Assembly: GCF_002575655.3 (NCBI RefSeq)
Contig: NC_053038.3
Coordinates: forward strand, 140,694,885 to 140,758,884
Direction of reading: 5' to 3'
Source: Aegilops tauschii subsp. strangulata
Lineage: Eukaryota; Streptophyta; Magnoliopsida; Poales; Poaceae
DNA length: 64,000 nucleotides
Shown here piece after piece: positions 11,269-20,879 of the stretch. The position numbers and the translations under genes are program-made. How positions within the stretch are numbered: the stretch's first letter is position 1; each line of letters starts with the position of its first letter. The notes under the pieces are model-generated. The model ran no database searches. It saw only the letters and a list, made by a program, of their open reading frames with translations, and was not told where the DNA came from.

Positions 11269-12697
11269 TACATATTTGCTATGATCTGTCAATCATTGAG
11301 ATGTAATGGCATGCATGTTAGTCTCCTTTGTATTTGATGAAATGTTGCAACGGGCAACCTTGGACGCAAGATACATGTAACAGAAGCTAGAAGCTTCATA
11401 GCATTGTACTATCTCGCTGATAAATTATAGTACGTACTATACAAGTAGTACTATGTAAAGAGTTAGGTGTCGCACGGTGTCCAGAAAATATTGTGATAGT
11501 GTGAGGTGGGCCATGTAATCACTGAGCCTGCGTGTTTTCACTGCTCTTGCACTCCTCCGCCGTAAGAATGGAGAAAATTGTAATCTAGTAGTACCTCCTT
11601 TCGCCGAAAGCGTGGGACATCCAGCAGTCCTACCACCTCAGTAATAATGACCAATGAGCCGTCAAATCAGATAGACCCAGCAGTAAGTTGGACGGACGAA
11701 GCAACCATCACTCTTGAATCCGCTTCTCCCTTCAACGCAGGCGCCAGTGAGAGGTCGCGTCCGCTCTGCCCGGGCATGAATGCGGCACCGATTCTTTGGA
11801 GCCGCGTTGACCGTTTCGGGCGGGAAGCACGCGCGGGCGATGGAGGGGCTTTGGGTGGGCCAGGCTGGTCAGGAGCGGGCGTGGCAGCTGTCCGCCTGTC
11901 CCTACCAGACGCACGGAAACGAGAGGATGCACCGACTCTCGTGGCTAAAATCGTACACTACACACCATCTCTCTATAGGAGTAGGTTGATCTGTCGCTCT
12001 CTCTAACACACACATGTTGTTAAACACACACACGGACACGCACACGCACACACAGGTTCATAGAATAGGAAAATCGTGCGTGTGCGAAGCCACAGGAAGT
12101 GAGATACAAATGGAGTACGTACAAGAAGAGAAGAGGCATCTCTTAGTTGTTTGGATTAATTGTTGCGTTTAGAGACAGAAATCAGGGCTTTGATTGGAGG
12201 AATGACCGGTCAAGTTTCTCCTTCTCCTCCAATCTGCTTGCACCTTGGCCCCGCTGCACCTTCTAACATGACATATTACACCTAGATGGAGGGAGTCGTA
12301 CGAGATACGGTGGCACACTGACTTAGGCCGAATACAAGTGCCCAAAATTGTGTGCATGTTATAATAAGGATTCACTTAAAATAGTACGTGAGCGAACAGA
12401 GGGATCAATTGGACAGTGTTCCCGAGCAGTAGCGAGATGTGTGAGGTAAGATACACCGCTGGCGCTTTTAATTTTTCTTATTAATTTGTTTGTTTCACCC
12501 TCTGATTGGTGGGACCCAACGTACTACGTGGAGAGAGGTAAGGTGACTAAGGCTGCATTATTTCTGCACCACTGTGGATAGTCTTACCACCAAAGCCACA
12601 TGACACTATGATGATTTAAATCCCAATGACTCCCACACACACAAAAAAACACGGCATGCTTGTCACATGAATGCAGGAATGTATAAAAGGTTATTTT
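11269..12697. other. No supported gene; holds a GC-rich block paralogous to 17796-17879
   Basis: It is mostly unique sequence. Positions 11804-11886 (GACCGTTTCGGGCGGGAAGC, a GCGCGGGCGA block, then TGGGTGGGCCAGGC) resemble 17796-17879, which lies between the divergent gene-like pair. CA-rich microsatellites lie at 12005-12055. Open frames of about 66-119 codons over this block on both strands show no domain. Confidence 0.5.
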
Positions 12698-12721
12698 CCT
12701 CTCGTTGAACATAACGAGAGG
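12698..12721. repeat. Perfect 9-bp inverted repeat (hairpin), 6-nt loop
   Basis: CCTCTCGTT, loop GAACAT, AACGAGAGG. It directly abuts the tRNA-like segment that follows. The same hairpin is at 45373-45396. Confidence 0.85.
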
Positions 12722-12785
12722 GTTGTGTAGCTGGTTAGCCTGTTCGCTCATCAAACTTGAGGTCTCGGGTTCGATAACTACACTT
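12718..12785 (+). other. tRNA-derived (SINE-head or tRNA pseudogene) segment
   Basis: The stretch GTAGCTGGTTAG resembles a D-arm/box A. A CTCATCA-type anticodon loop (CAT) follows, then GAGGTC and GGTTCGATAAC, close to a T-arm/box B. The spacing suits a degenerate Met-type tRNA. The acceptor stem does not pair well, so a functional tRNA is unlikely. A SINE 5' head is possible but I cannot define its tail. Confidence 0.4.
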
Positions 12786-12940
12786 GAGCATAATTCGTGC
12801 CAGGAGGATTCTTTGACTGGTAAAAATGGATGGATACGGAGCTATACGATCTCGTAGTGACCATATAATCACCTCATCACATATAAGCTACAGCCTCGGC
12901 ACTTATTTTCTAGGGTTTGCACTCTTCACACTCTCTCCAG

Positions 12941-12950
12941 TATATATATA
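12941..12950 (+). promoter_or_regulatory. TATA box upstream of the second gene-like cassette
   Basis: TATATATATA is followed about 30 bp later by a CT-rich leader (TTGCTCTCTTCACACTCTCTC) like that of cassette 1. Its position suits a start near 12975. Confidence 0.45.
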
Positions 12951-12968
12951 CATGCTGGAGCCTCAGCG

Positions 12969-13148
12969 CTTGTAGTTGCTCTCTTCACACTCTCTCACCC
13001 TCTCCAGATCTAAACTAGACTTCGTTGGCCTCTCTCTCTCCCCTCACTGCTGGTCTGCTTGTTGTTGCTCTCTTCACAATCTCTCACCCTCTCCAGATCT
13101 AAACAAGACTTCGCTGGCCTCTCTCTCTCTCCCCTCACTGCTGGTCAA
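12969..13148 (+). repeat. ~92-bp tandem duplication in the putative 5' leader of cassette 2
   Basis: TTGCTCTCTTCACACTCTC, then CCAGATCTAAAC and GGCCTCTCTCTC...CACTGCTGGTC, occurs twice with starts near 12973 and 13065. The copies are about 93% alike. Confidence 0.8.
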
Positions 13149-13183
13149 AGAGCCGTCCGCCGGGAAGGGAAGGAGGCTTAACG

Positions 13184-13345
13184 ATGTCGCCATCGGCGAG
13201 GGAGAGAATCCACTACCGGCGCAGCTGTTCACTTTCACCTAGCAGCGGCCCGGGAGGGCCTCCGACCCCTTCTTCTTCGCCGCCGTACATAGTGTGGGTC
13301 GAACGGCCTCCGGTCGCCCACCAAACCACACCCCAAGAACCTTAA
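13184..13345 (+). pseudogene. Exon-1-like ORF of cassette 2 (53 aa), paralogous to cassette 1
   Basis: ATG at 13184 opens M-S-P-S-A-R-E-R-I-H-Y-R-R and then a Ser/Pro/Gly-rich stretch ending Q-E-P. The start resembles cassette 1 (M-R-S-P-S-P). TAA at 13343-13345 lies one base before a good donor (AAG|GTATAA, exon end 13346). The frame therefore stops just before splicing, which suggests a broken former exon. Unit B (45859-46020) has the same stop. I do not recognise the product. It could be a short leader peptide or part of a non-coding transcript. Confidence 0.35.
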
Positions 13346-13436
13346 GGTATAATTTACTTATTCCACATGCATTGCTCTAGCTGCATGTGGGCTTTTTCCG
13401 CTTCTGCACTCAAATCTAGGTGTTGGATCAAACAGG

Positions 13437-13692
13437 AAAGTAGTGGGGAAAGTTGTATACCATGAATCTAGGACATGGTTCAAAGAGGAAAGGAATGGGG
13501 GAAAGTAGTGGGAAAAGTTGTATAACATGAATCTAGGATGTGGTTCAAAAAGGAAAGGAAGGGGGAAAGTAGTGGGGAAAGTTGTATCGCATGAATCTAA
13601 GACGTGGTTCAAAGAGGACAGGAATGGGGGAAAGTAGTGGGGAAAGTTGTATAGCATAAATCTAGGACGTGGTTCAAAGAGGAAAGGAAGTG
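13437..13692. repeat. Minisatellite, ~64-bp unit, 4 copies
   Basis: The unit is GAAAGTAGTGGGGAAAGTTG followed by TAT..CATGAATCTAGGACGTGGTTCAAAGAGGAAAGGAA and a G-run. It starts near 13437, 13501, 13564 and 13629. The long minus-strand open frame across it (13358-13807) arises from the periodicity. Unit B has a ~14-bp loss inside the last unit. Confidence 0.9.
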
Positions 13693-14015
13693 GGGAAACT
13701 ACTAGTACAGATTGGCTATGCAGCACCAACGTTGGTCGAAAAGGGAAAACAATGAAAAACGCACTACGCACATCTGTAACAAACTGATCTTTTGTTTTGG
13801 GGGACAAGGCTGTAGAGTTTGAGCAGGACTAGATTTGCTGCGCTCACATAGGGAAAGGTGTCTAAAGATAACAAAACTGGGACCAACACAAATATGCTCC
13901 TTGGTTGTTTGTTCTTTGTTGCAACAGACTGTGCATCACCCCAGTACATCGGTAGATGCACATGGTGCTGGTGTGTCCACTGTCCCATGCAACTCTTTAG
14001 CTATTGTTAATCTAA

Positions 14016-14326
14016 GGCCCTGTTTGGTTAAAAACTCCCTAGTCCCTACCTGCCTGCTTCCAGGGACTAAACATGGACTAGAGGTTATTAAATGACATGC
14101 TAAAAGACCATGTTACCCCTAGTAGTGAACTAATAGAGACAAGGTGCGATGCGTGGCAGGGGCAACTGTTGGAAAAAGTGCCAAAAAGACTCCCTCGGGG
14201 TCTTCTTTCTTTAGTCCCAAATGCCCACTTTTAGTCCCTAAAAGTCCCTCATGTTTGGTTTAGATGGGACTGACACAGAGTTTTTTTAGTCCCTCCACCA
14301 AAATGTCCCTGTAAACAAACACCCTC
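14016..14326. mobile_element. Tourist-like (PIF/Harbinger-type) MITE, 311 bp
   Basis: It begins GGCCCTGTTTGGTT and ends AAACAAACACCCTC, which form imperfect terminal inverted repeats. It is flanked by TAA (14013-14015 and 14327-14329), the trinucleotide target duplication of this class. Internal AGTCCCT motifs in both orientations support a foldback structure. Confidence 0.82.
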
Positions 14327-14605
14327 TAATAATGCCGCTGGAAAAATGATGCAATGCCACAGTTAAAAGCAAATTACATGTTTAACGAATTTTATTGTTA
14401 ATATAACCTCTCTGTTAATATTAATCAATGCCACCGTTTGAGAAATGCTACTGTCTTGCTTTCTTTCCCATTTAGATAAGGTAGATGCTTCTTTTTGTTG
14501 GCTTCTGTGTCATCCACCGTTATTGACCACTAGTTGTTTCCTTCGCACCTCTGTGTAAACAGGGTTATCTACTTCACCTCGTTGCCATTGTGACCTTTTG
14601 TTGCA

Positions 14606-14644
14606 CTGCACAAAACACTTTTGTTTTAATAGTGTTTTGTGCAG
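14606..14644. repeat. Perfect 14-bp inverted repeat with 11-nt loop, overlapping the recurrent ACTGCACAA motif
   Basis: CTGCACAAAACACT and AGTGTTTTGTGCAG pair perfectly. The left arm carries the CTGCACAA phrase that starts the nearby exon-like modules, and the right arm carries its complement. It is identical at 47267-47305 in unit B. Confidence 0.9.
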
Positions 14645-14685
14645 TTCAACCAAAATGTCACACTGACAACATTGCTTGATTGCTT

Positions 14686-15366
14686 GATCTTAGTGGAACT
14701 GCACAAGAGGAGATCTTACTTCCTATCCGTGTTGGCAAATTTGGTTCAGATCTTCTTCTTGTGAGTTGTTTGAATTCCGCGTCATGAGAGGTCAGTACTA
14801 GCCTTCTTTCACATGATTATGCAGTGTGCTTCCATATGTTGTGCTACTTGTACGGTAATGTTGCTTGATTTTAGTGAACTGCAAAAATGGAGACAAGACT
14901 TCCAATCTCTATGTGCACCGTAATATCCCATTGAGGTAAGATAAGGGTATTTCACAACTGTTGGCCTGTATTTTCCCACTTTGATCAGAGAATTAATGTC
15001 ATTGTTTAGTGCTATACTTGTACTACCTAATTGACATGCCAAATCTTACATTGAAGGCGAAGCTTGTCTGTTATCGAACCAAGTGATGAAGGGGAAGAAC
15101 AAGCGGAAGAAAAACAAAAATCAACTCCTGGTGCTGTAATGAAGCACTGGAACTATGATGACACAAGTAATGATATAGTTTTGCATCTTAATTTATTGCT
15201 ATGGCTGGAAGGAGCAATTGTTTTGCCACTGATTTGATGCCACTCTTAATGTAATACGTAATTATCTCTACTTGTGCAGACAGGGATCTTCTTTGAAGAT
15301 ACCATATATTTTAGTGGAACTGCACAAGAAGATGTTGGAAACATTAATCTAATCGAGGATTATATA
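14686..15366 (+). pseudogene. Exon-like modules sharing S-G-T-A-Q, unidentified gene fragment
   Basis: Three open segments with plausible plant splice signals follow cassette 2. Segment a (14686-14760) reads D-L-S-G-T-A-Q-E-E and ends at GTGAGT. Segment b (about 15057-15166) is acidic (E-P-S-D-E-G-E-E-Q), then M-K-H-W-N-Y-D-D, with donor GTAATG. Segment c (15284-15366) follows a GCAGACAG acceptor and reads I-F-F-E-D-T-I-Y-F-S-G-T-A-Q-E-D-V, with donor GTAAGC. Segments b and c join in frame across a 117-bp intron. A frameshifted relative of segment a lies at 14863-14930. I recognise no family. Unit B keeps b and c open (47718-47827, 47945-48027). Confidence 0.4.
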
Positions 15367-16388
15367 GTAAGCATGGCCACCACAATAGATAGCAACAGAT
15401 GGTTCCGGAGAAGTGCTTCATCTGTATGCTCTACACAATAAGCCTCCTGACAAAGGTTGGTACTCGCCCACTGATTTCATCCATATGATTGAGCTTTGTC
15501 ATCTCTATTGGTGTTGTGCTACTGTTTAGATGCTATCATCAAAAAGTGGTATTGTCCTTGAGAAGTGCTTCATCTGTGTTGTCTTAAATATTTCCTTTCC
15601 TTTTTTTCGAGCAAACAGGGATGCTAGCATTTAGTTATCCTCTTGTCTTTGCACAACAGGATCATCCTCCTTTGGAGAAGAATATGGAGTACGTGAAGTG
15701 ACTAGTTCTGATTATGACAGGATGAAGAAGCCATGTCTATCTTCTCATTAGAAGGAGCAGTTGAAGGATGGTTACATTACCCCCCGCAAGACCAAACTAA
15801 CTTCAGCTCAGAAGGACTGACAAATCTCCATTTTCTTGCTGTGATGCGCGAGTACAATGTTGTTCTAGGATTCTTTCTGGTGAGTTCCATTTTTGTAAAA
15901 GTGTGCTCTACATGGACCATGTAGGTGCCTATTTAAACTGTCAATTCATAGTACAGTTTGCTTTATACTAATCACTTTTTTGTATTTGTGCAAACAGGGG
16001 TGCTCAGCTTGATTTCAATGGGAACTGCACAAAATGTTCATGAATACATCGAATCATTCATTTCCACCACAAGAAAGGAGGTGCCGATAAGTTCAAGGCG
16101 TTGCAACATCTAAGGGCGAAATGATACAAGCTACACGCGAATTTGGTTGATTTGGTGGAACTACGCAAAAAGAACAGCTGGTTTATTTAGCACGAGGTGC
16201 CATGTCAATGTCCGAACTAATGGCACACCCTGCCCATTCCACAATCGTAGGCATTTGATATTTTGGAATGGGAAAACCTTGTCAAATTTTGCTCATTGAT
16301 TTTAGCAAGAAGACATGCGTTTGATATTTTCGAATGGGACGCCCTTTGCTGTCAGCAGCATCGATCCATTTTTTCTTTATTCTTTAGT
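15367..16388. other. Further decayed exon-like sequence; no intact gene
   Basis: Several acceptor-like CAAACAGGG or CAACAGG sites (15618, 15658, 15997) precede short open stretches. One is at 15660-15720. Another is at 15998-16110, where a CAGCTTGATTTCAATGGGAACTGCACAA phrase is a frameshifted version of the S-G-T-A-Q module. A last degenerate module is at 16146-16175. It reads like the 3' remains of the modules upstream. Confidence 0.4.
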
Positions 16389-16409
16389 TGTGAAGTAAAT
16401 ATTGGCTCT

Positions 16410-16535
16410 GACATGTGAATCGCTGAGATGCATAATCATCGATTGTTTTGAATGTTCTCTATGACATGTGAATCGCTGAGATGCATAATCATCGATTGTT
16501 TTGAATGTTCTCCATGACATGTGAATCGCTGTGAC
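16410..16535. repeat. Tandem repeat, 53-bp unit, ~2.4 copies
   Basis: GACATGTGAATCGCTGAGAT...TTTTGAATGTTCTC starts at 16410, 16463 and 16516. It overlaps the 3' end of the minus-strand chimeric ORF. The same array is at 49070-49195. Confidence 0.92.
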
Positions 16536-17562
16536 TGCGATGTACAGGAACGCTAAAAAGCTGCTCAAACTCTTTGTACTCCTTCTGTTCCTTTTTACTT
16601 CGCACATTGTCCAGTAGCATACAACTGAAGTGCTCAAGTTCTCTAGCAAATGACTGTGTCTCCTGAGCTTGCTCAACCACGGAGCGCTCTTCAATCAGCC
16701 TGTAGTCATAGAATTGCTCCATGATGTACAACTCAGTGCCAGCAACCGGAGGGTAGCAGCGGTGGCCTTACTTGGACCCAAGCGGCGGCGACCTACCGTG
16801 TTCTACTCTTCCTCGTTTTCTGTGTGGCGCGGCCTCGTTGGTAGCGGGGCGGGGCCTCAGCGGAGCCGGCGATGTCCTCTGTCTCGTTGCCGGTGCGCGG
16901 TGCCTCGGCGGAGCGGGGGAAAATCCTCCCCCTCGTTGCCGGCAGGGTGGGGCCTTGGCGGAGACGGCGGTGTCCTCTGCCTCGTTGTTGGCGCCGCGGG
17001 GCCTCGGCGGAGCAGGGCCTCGTCGACGCCAGTGGAGTGGGGACTCGTCGGAGCCGGCATTGTCCTCTGCCTCGTCCTCGGTCTCGCCAAACAGCGCCTC
17101 GGCCGCTTCATCGCCCTCTTTGTAGGCGGCCGCAGCCTCTGCCACCCGCATGCGGTACCGCCAGCACTCGAGGCGGCCCTCGCGGGCGGAGCGGTACGAA
17201 TCGAGAAGCAACTCTTGCTCCGCCCGCTCCGTGGCGATCCGCTCCTCCGCCTGCAGGTGCTCCTGGAGGAGATGGTGGTTGTAGGCGGCGTCAGCCTGCG
17301 CCTCCCGGAACTGCTCCTCACGCTTCTGCGTCACCGTGTCCATATATTGGGCACGGGCCTCGCCGATGGTCATGGTGCAATGCACCGGCGAGGATGGCGC
17401 GGAGGAGGGGGTTGGCGCCGGATCGTCGACTACCATGTTCTCCATTGGGACGTCGTCGTCCTCCGGCTGCCTGCCGGCCAGCCAGTCGGCAGCAATGGCT
17501 ACCATCTCCTTGTGGTCCGGCGTCCGCCCGTCCCGAAGAGCGCTAGAGCGCGAGGAAGCCAT
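16489..17562 (-). pseudogene. Unidentified 264-aa ORF with an in-frame copia-Gag-derived tail behind one stop codon
   Basis: The minus-strand frame from ATG 17562 is open to TAA at 16768-16770 (264 aa). The start is acidic/Pro-rich (E-D-D-D-V-P-M-E-N-M), the middle (about residues 70-150) is a Glu/Gln/Arg-rich probable coiled coil, and the C-terminus is Arg/Pro-rich. After the single TAA the same frame stays open to 16489. It then reads E-L-Y-I-M-E-Q-F-Y-D-Y-R and E-R-S-V-V-E-Q-A, which I recognise as Gag (UBN2-type) sequence of Ty1/copia elements. It is truncated before the usual K-L-P-x-S-W-R. A TATAAA lies about 75 bp upstream. Unit B keeps the same structure, with about six amino-acid differences in the 264 residues and no new stop. 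The 264-aa part may be expressed. Its function is unknown. Confidence 0.5.
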
Positions 17563-17634
17563 GGTGAGCAGTAGTGGTGTGGACAGGAGAATAGGAACGG
17601 ATGCGGATGACTGCGGCTATGGTCGGCGCATCAG

Positions 17635-17642
17635 TTTATATA
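17635..17642 (-). promoter_or_regulatory. TATA box of the minus-strand 264-aa ORF
   Basis: Minus-strand TATATAAA lies 73-80 bp upstream of the ATG at 17562, at a sensible distance for a short 5' leader. It is conserved at 50295-50302. Confidence 0.5.
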
Positions 17643-17950
17643 GCAATGGTGGGCGGCGGAGGGACGGACGTGTGGCGCCGGAGTAGCTGCCTCGGCAACC
17701 GCGTATCATTAATGTGGGCGGCAGAAGGACGGACAGACGACACTTGTGTCGTTTGAAGGCGGAGCAATCGCCTGCACCGGGAAGCAGGGCGGGCGGCGCT
17801 AACCGTTTCGGGCGGAAAGCGTGCGCGGGCGAGGGAGGTGGTCTGGGTGGGCCAAGGCAGTCAGACTCGTGCTTGGCAGCGGGTCGGTCCAGCAGCCGAA
17901 CATGCTGGATCACCCGCTACCTTGCCGAGCTGAGCGACGACAATCAGACG

Positions 17951-18344
17951 ATGGACGTAGCTTCCGACCAAGAGCCGGCGCCACTGTCCAAGCCAGTTCA
18001 TGCCGTGTTCACCATAGAGCAGGTGCGGCCGCACTTCGACGCCCTAATGGCGGAAGAGCTACCAGCGCAGGAGGACCTGTGCTGCAACCTCCGTCTCCTC
18101 AACGAGCACCGGTGAACAAGCGAACGACAATGCAGTCGCGGACATGTGGCCCTATGATCCTGGCTTCCCGAATGAGCAGCGGGCGCTGTATCAAACCATC
18201 TGTAGGGCCCGCGAGGCCCTCTATGTCATCCTTTGAATTGTGGCGCCGCCGTCTCGCGTTGTCAACATGGTCAACGGACATGAGGATGAGGAGATGACTT
18301 TACTTGGAGAGGATGACAGCAAGTGCCTCCTTATTAGTATATAA
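17951..18344 (+). pseudogene. Fragment of an unidentified acidic protein gene, divergent from the 264-aa ORF
   Basis: ATG 17951 opens M-D-V-A-S-D-Q-E-P, then F-T-I-E-Q-V-R-P-H-F-D-A-L-M-A-E-E and N-L-R-L-L-N-E-H-R, and stops at 18113-18115. One frame over, the sequence resumes as an apparent continuation (W-P-Y-D-P-G-F-P-N-E-Q-R-A-L-Y, R-E-A-L-Y-V-I-L), then V-N-M-V-N-G-H-E-D-E-E-M and L-L-G-E-D-D, ending at 18344. A frameshift near 18113 is shared by both units. Unit A also has TGA at 18234-18236 where unit B has CGA. The ATGs of this gene and the 264-aa ORF are 388 bp apart, head to head. Product unknown. Confidence 0.45.
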
Positions 18345-19195
18345 AACTATATTTTTTTTGCTTCCTCCTGGTTTCCTGACATCACGGTCCCACACCATTG
18401 TGAACCTATGTAGTCAATAAATGAGAGAATTGCACAAGAAGCAGCCGACAGCTGGGACCAAGCAGCTCGAGCACTATTTGTGTTTTTGAGGTGTGAGCAC
18501 TGCAGAGTTTTTCTTGAGCGATGTTTAGCCCAGATATTAATTTTTGTACTCTAAACAACAACGAAAACATCGCTGCAGCTATTAACTGGGCGGGTTGTGG
18601 CCCGTCTAGCCCGGGCCAGATATCCAGCCCAGATATTAAAAAATTTCAAGCTGAAAATGGCTAGCCCAGCTATACTTTTTTTTAGGAATACCCAGGCTTA
18701 ATTTCATTAATTGTTGCGTGCGCAATGTTTCGTTGGATTTTTACGTAATATAAATTTATATTGAAATTGTATTTAACCTGATTAGAAATTTCGGGATAAA
18801 AATATTTCGGATCCCATCAAAATGTGGGAAATTTTATTGAATTCTGTTTTGAACGGTTGGTTAAAATGGGTTGTACTTTTAACAAACTGTAAATGGGCTG
18901 TAGTAAATTCCATTAGAATTCAAAAATTGGCTGCACATTCTTACAAATCACAAATGGGCTATAAGTTCTCTGCCACACACTTGTGGCCTTACTAAGTTGA
19001 CACGTCCCCTCAAAAAAAGAGTTGACACGTATGCAAGGCTTTGTCAACTTATAGTCAACACACGGTTCTAGCAGCAGTGGCCGTTGGATGTCCATCCAAT
19101 GGATGTCGTGCTTCTTCTTCAATCTCGGATATTCTAGATTCACCCGCCCAAAAAATGATTCCTCCCCCTGACATCTGGGGCGCACCGTTTTGGAA
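18345..19195. other. AT-rich sequence leading into a diverged copy of the 740-bp repeat
   Basis: Positions 18345-18950 hold only AT-rich sequence, with short GGGCTAG/AGCCCAG phrases and one ATTGCACAAGAAG phrase at 18427. From about 18985 a diverged partial copy of the following repeat appears (TACTAAGTTGACA, GTCAACTTA.AGTCAA, GATGTCCATCCAA). Confidence 0.5.
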
Positions 19196-20530
19196 GCTGA
19201 CCTGTGGGCCTACTAAGTTGACGGGGACGGAGTGGTTTGTCAACTTAGTCAATATGGATGATTCTAGCTCCAGTGACCGTACGATGTCCATCCAACGGCC
19301 GTAGTGCTTCTTCAACCTCTGGTCTTCTTGCTCTAGCCGCCCAAAGCAGCGCCGGTCATGCCGCGTGCTCCTGCCTACCGTGGCCGGCTGTGATGCCGCG
19401 GAGGCCTCACCTCCCCCTACTACTCCTACCGCTGGCCAGGCCATCCCTCTACTCACCCACAACCCCTGTTATTCCGCGGCGACGGCAGCTAAACCAGTGA
19501 ACCCTCGTACTCCTCTCCGCGCGGGCTTCCACTGCCGCGTCTTCCCCGGCTCCACGTCGTCCCCTTCCTAGGCCTCGCCGTCGTCCACCGCCCTGGTGCT
19601 CTCGGCGCAGCGTGGTCAACGTGGTCAAGGAACGGCTTCCATCGGACGTGGACTGTACGTGGAGAGGCTGACAGCTGGGTCCACGATGGCAGCAAGGAAG
19701 TGCCTCCTTATTATGCAGAAAATAATGATTCCTCCACCTGACAGCAGGGACCCACCGGACGGGCCACCGTATTTCGTGAAAAAAAGTTTCCCCCCTGACT
19801 GCTGGGACCCACCGGACGGGCCACCGTACTGCGCGAAAAAAACGTTCCCCCCACTGTCAGCTCGGACCCACCGGAAGTGCCTCCTATTACGCACAAAAAA
19901 ATGAATACTCCCCCTGCTGGTTGGGACCCACCTTGGTGGGAGGCTGACTTGTGGGCCTACTAAGTTGTCGGGGACGGAGTGCTTTGTCAACTTAGTCAAT
20001 ATGAACGATTCTAGCTCCAGTGACCGTACGATGTCCATCCAACAGCCGTAGTGCTTCTTCAACCTCTGGTCTTGTTGCTCCAGCCGCCCAAAGCAGCGCC
20101 GGTCGTGCCGCATGCTCCTGCCTCCCGTGGCCGGTTGTGCTACCGCGGAGGCCTCACCGCCCCCTACTATTCCCACCGCTGGCCAGGCCCTGCGGCAACG
20201 GCAGCCTCACACCACAGGCAAACCAGTGAACCCTCGTACTCCTCTCCACGCGGGCTTCCACTGCCGCGTCTTCCCTAGCTCCGCGTCATCCCCTTCCTAG
20301 GCCTCGCCGTCGTCCACCGCCCTGGTGCTCTCGGCGCGGCGTGGTCAACATGGTCAAGGAACGGCTTCCATCGGACGTGGACTGTACGTGGAGAGGCTGA
20401 CAGCTGGGTCCACGGCCGCAGCAAGGAAGTGCCTCCTTATTACGCGCAAAATAATTATTCCTCCTCCTAACAGCGGGGACCCACCGGATGGGACACCGTA
20501 TTTCGTGAAAAAAACATTTCGCCCTGACTG
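19196..20530. repeat. Two direct copies of a ~730-747-bp repeat inside the CACTA-side region
   Basis: GCTGACCTGTGGGCC...CCTACTAAGTTG to GGGACCCACCGGA...CCACCGTATTTCGTGAAAAAA occurs at 19196-19790 and 19943-20520, with a diverged third start near 18960. Shorter GGGACCCACC phrases recur eight or more times between 19740 and 20660. Open frames across it on both strands are repeat artefacts. This fits the repetitive subterminal zones of CACTA elements. Confidence 0.75.
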
Positions 20531-20879
20531 CGGGGACCCACCAGCTACATCTTCGCACGCAAGGAAGTGCGTCCGGCCAAAAAAAACGATTCGCCCCCCT
20601 GACTGTTGGGACCCACCAGCTACATCTTCGCAGGCAAGGAAGTTCCTGACAGTAGGGACCCACCTGGTCGAAGCGTACGTACCGTTGTCATTCTGGTCGC
20701 GAATGTGTACGTACATACTGGTCGATGTAGAGGCGCGCACGTGTCGTAGTAGAGGCGCGCACGTAGCATGTACACGTACGTACAGCGCTAGTGTGCAAGA
20801 AAGAAAATACGGCCACGTACGTACATACGGGCAGGGTCTCGAACGCCTACTCGCGCATACGTACGGCTAGGGCTCGTGT

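Noticed and set aside
12718..12785. Functional tRNA-Met gene
   Set aside because: The acceptor stem does not pair, and box A and the anticodon stem are degenerate.
13358..13807. 149-codon minus-strand frame with a repeated F-E-P-R-P-R-F-M pattern
   Set aside because: It comes from the 64-bp minisatellite. Indels between units change it, and there is no sign of a gene start.
16669..17574. Plus-strand 301-codon open frame over the 264-aa ORF
   Set aside because: It is the GC-rich antisense shadow. The minus frame has a TATA box, a coiled-coil composition and an in-frame Gag tail, while the plus frame has no domain and starts inside the copia-Gag fragment.
17951..18344. Intact protein-coding gene
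   Set aside because: Both units share a frameshift near 18113, and unit A has a further TGA, so it is kept only as a gene fragment.
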